Of a stretch of DNA of 5,434 nt, positions 5,080 through 5,434 are shown one piece after another. Source of the DNA: Atopobiaceae bacterium (lineage in GTDB: Bacteria > Actinomycetota > Coriobacteriia > Coriobacteriales > Atopobiaceae). The translations under genes were made by a program, and so were the position numbers. The notes beneath the pieces were generated by a model. It was given only the letters and a program-made list of their open reading frames with translations. It did not search any database and had not been told where the DNA came from. The stretch is taken from NCBI GenBank assembly GCA_017460265.1, contig JAFUBJ010000049.1, forward strand, positions 1 to 5,434, read 5' to 3'. Each line of letters begins with the position of its first letter. The stretch's first letter is position 1.

Positions 5080-5434
5080 CTACCCCAGATGCTTCTGGAT
5101 GAACGCATCCACTATGTCGATCACCTGTGGCGTCCAGAACTCAGGACCGCCATGGTCGGCGCCACGCAGCAGGTAGAGCGCCGAGTCGTGCCCGGTCTCC
5201 ACGAGACGCTGGTGCAGAAGCACGCTGCAGCGCGTGTTGACCGTGCGGTCCTTGGTGCCATGGAAGGTGAGCACGGGAGCTATCTGGGTCTTATCGTCGA
5301 TGTTGCAACGCACCGAGAGCAGCTCGCGTGCCGCACGGTCCTCGCGCAGGTTGATGCCGCCCATCTCCATGCCTTCGGGCGAGTCGGGCAAGTTGTGGTT
5401 GACGGTGCAGGGGTTTGAGTCGTCAAAGGTGAGG
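5080..5434 (-). CDS. Alpha/beta hydrolase (esterase, BD-FAE-like), C-terminal part
   Basis: The last 117 codons of a minus-strand gene continue beyond the window edge; the stop is TAG at 5082-5080. Two of the three catalytic residues of the fold are recognisable: the Asp in PVLTFHGTKDRTVN, the usual post-strand-7 loop, and the His in GADHGGPEFW. The nucleophile Ser (GxSxG) would lie upstream, outside the window. The HGTKD-x-x-V pattern, with the ending DIVDAFIQKHL, fits COG0657-type esterases and the BD-FAE family, which remove acetyl or feruloyl groups from plant polysaccharides or act on small esters. No N-terminal signal can be judged. The gene converges on the transporter remnants and looks unrelated to them. 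Family assignment is fairly safe, the substrate is not. Confidence 0.8.
   Translation of the reverse strand, partial: LTFDDSNPCTVNHNLPDSPEGMEMGGINLREDRAARELLSVRCNIDDKTQIAPVLTFHGTKDRTVNTRCSVLLHQRLVETGHDSALYLLRGADHGGPEFWTPQVIDIVDAFIQKHLG

Noticed and set aside
3735..5108. 457-codon minus-strand open frame opposite the ATPase and permeases
   Set aside because: The opposite strand encodes clear Walker B, H-loop and permease motifs, while this translation matches no family I recognise and is basic and Ser/Arg-rich. Length alone is explained by GC bias.
1..5434. CRISPR array, tRNA, rRNA or insertion sequence
   Set aside because: No spaced repeats, no tRNA-like cloverleaf, no terminal inverted repeats and no transposase motifs were seen on either strand, so the deletions cannot be tied to a mobile element here.

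Overview
The window is GC-rich, densely packed bacterial DNA. Codon use is strongly G/C-ending, and genes start behind AGGAGG-type ribosome sites. The gene content (a small CDC-x2-C protein, a lantibiotic-immunity-type ABC transporter with its own two-component system, and a BD-FAE-like esterase) suggests a high-GC gut or oral actinobacterium. My best guess is Coriobacteriia (Olsenella/Collinsella-like); this comes from recall of protein style, not from a search.

Layout, left to right. (1) 1-1408 (+): the last 54 codons of an ABC ATPase, then an intact 411-aa ABC-2 permease; both belong to one exporter operon. (2) 1427-1474: a strong hairpin whose T-tract lies on the minus-strand side, so it mainly ends the next gene. 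(3) 1504-1863 (-): an intact 119-aa protein with a C-terminal Cys cluster and no known function. (4) 1956-3079 (-): remains of a two-component system. An OmpR-type response regulator is cut by an in-frame TAG at the expected winged-helix Trp codon. Its readable remnant then runs straight into the ATP-binding half of a histidine kinase, so the sensor and phospho-His regions are gone. (5) 3080-3231: a divergent control region with two abutting 10-bp palindromes and three 11-bp direct repeats. (6) 3232-5060 (+): an intact LanF/BcrA-type ATPase, then a permease reading frame broken by TGA. The part before TGA is the N-terminus of one LanE/G-type permease. The part after it is most of a second, paralogous permease lacking its own N-terminus. 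(7) 5080-5434 (-): the C-terminal 117 residues of an alpha/beta hydrolase.

Regions 4-6 have the usual architecture of a stand-alone peptide-antibiotic detoxification module: a regulator and kinase divergent from LanF-E-G, as in lantibiotic immunity loci or the CprABC-K/R type. The likely original scheme was that the kinase sensed a cationic peptide, the regulator bound the direct repeats, and the transporter removed the peptide. Here the module looks decayed: two separate deletions have each fused neighbouring genes, and two in-frame stops are present. Only the ATPase remains a full-length gene. No lantibiotic precursor or modification gene is visible. The flanking exporter, small protein and hydrolase show no damage within the window.
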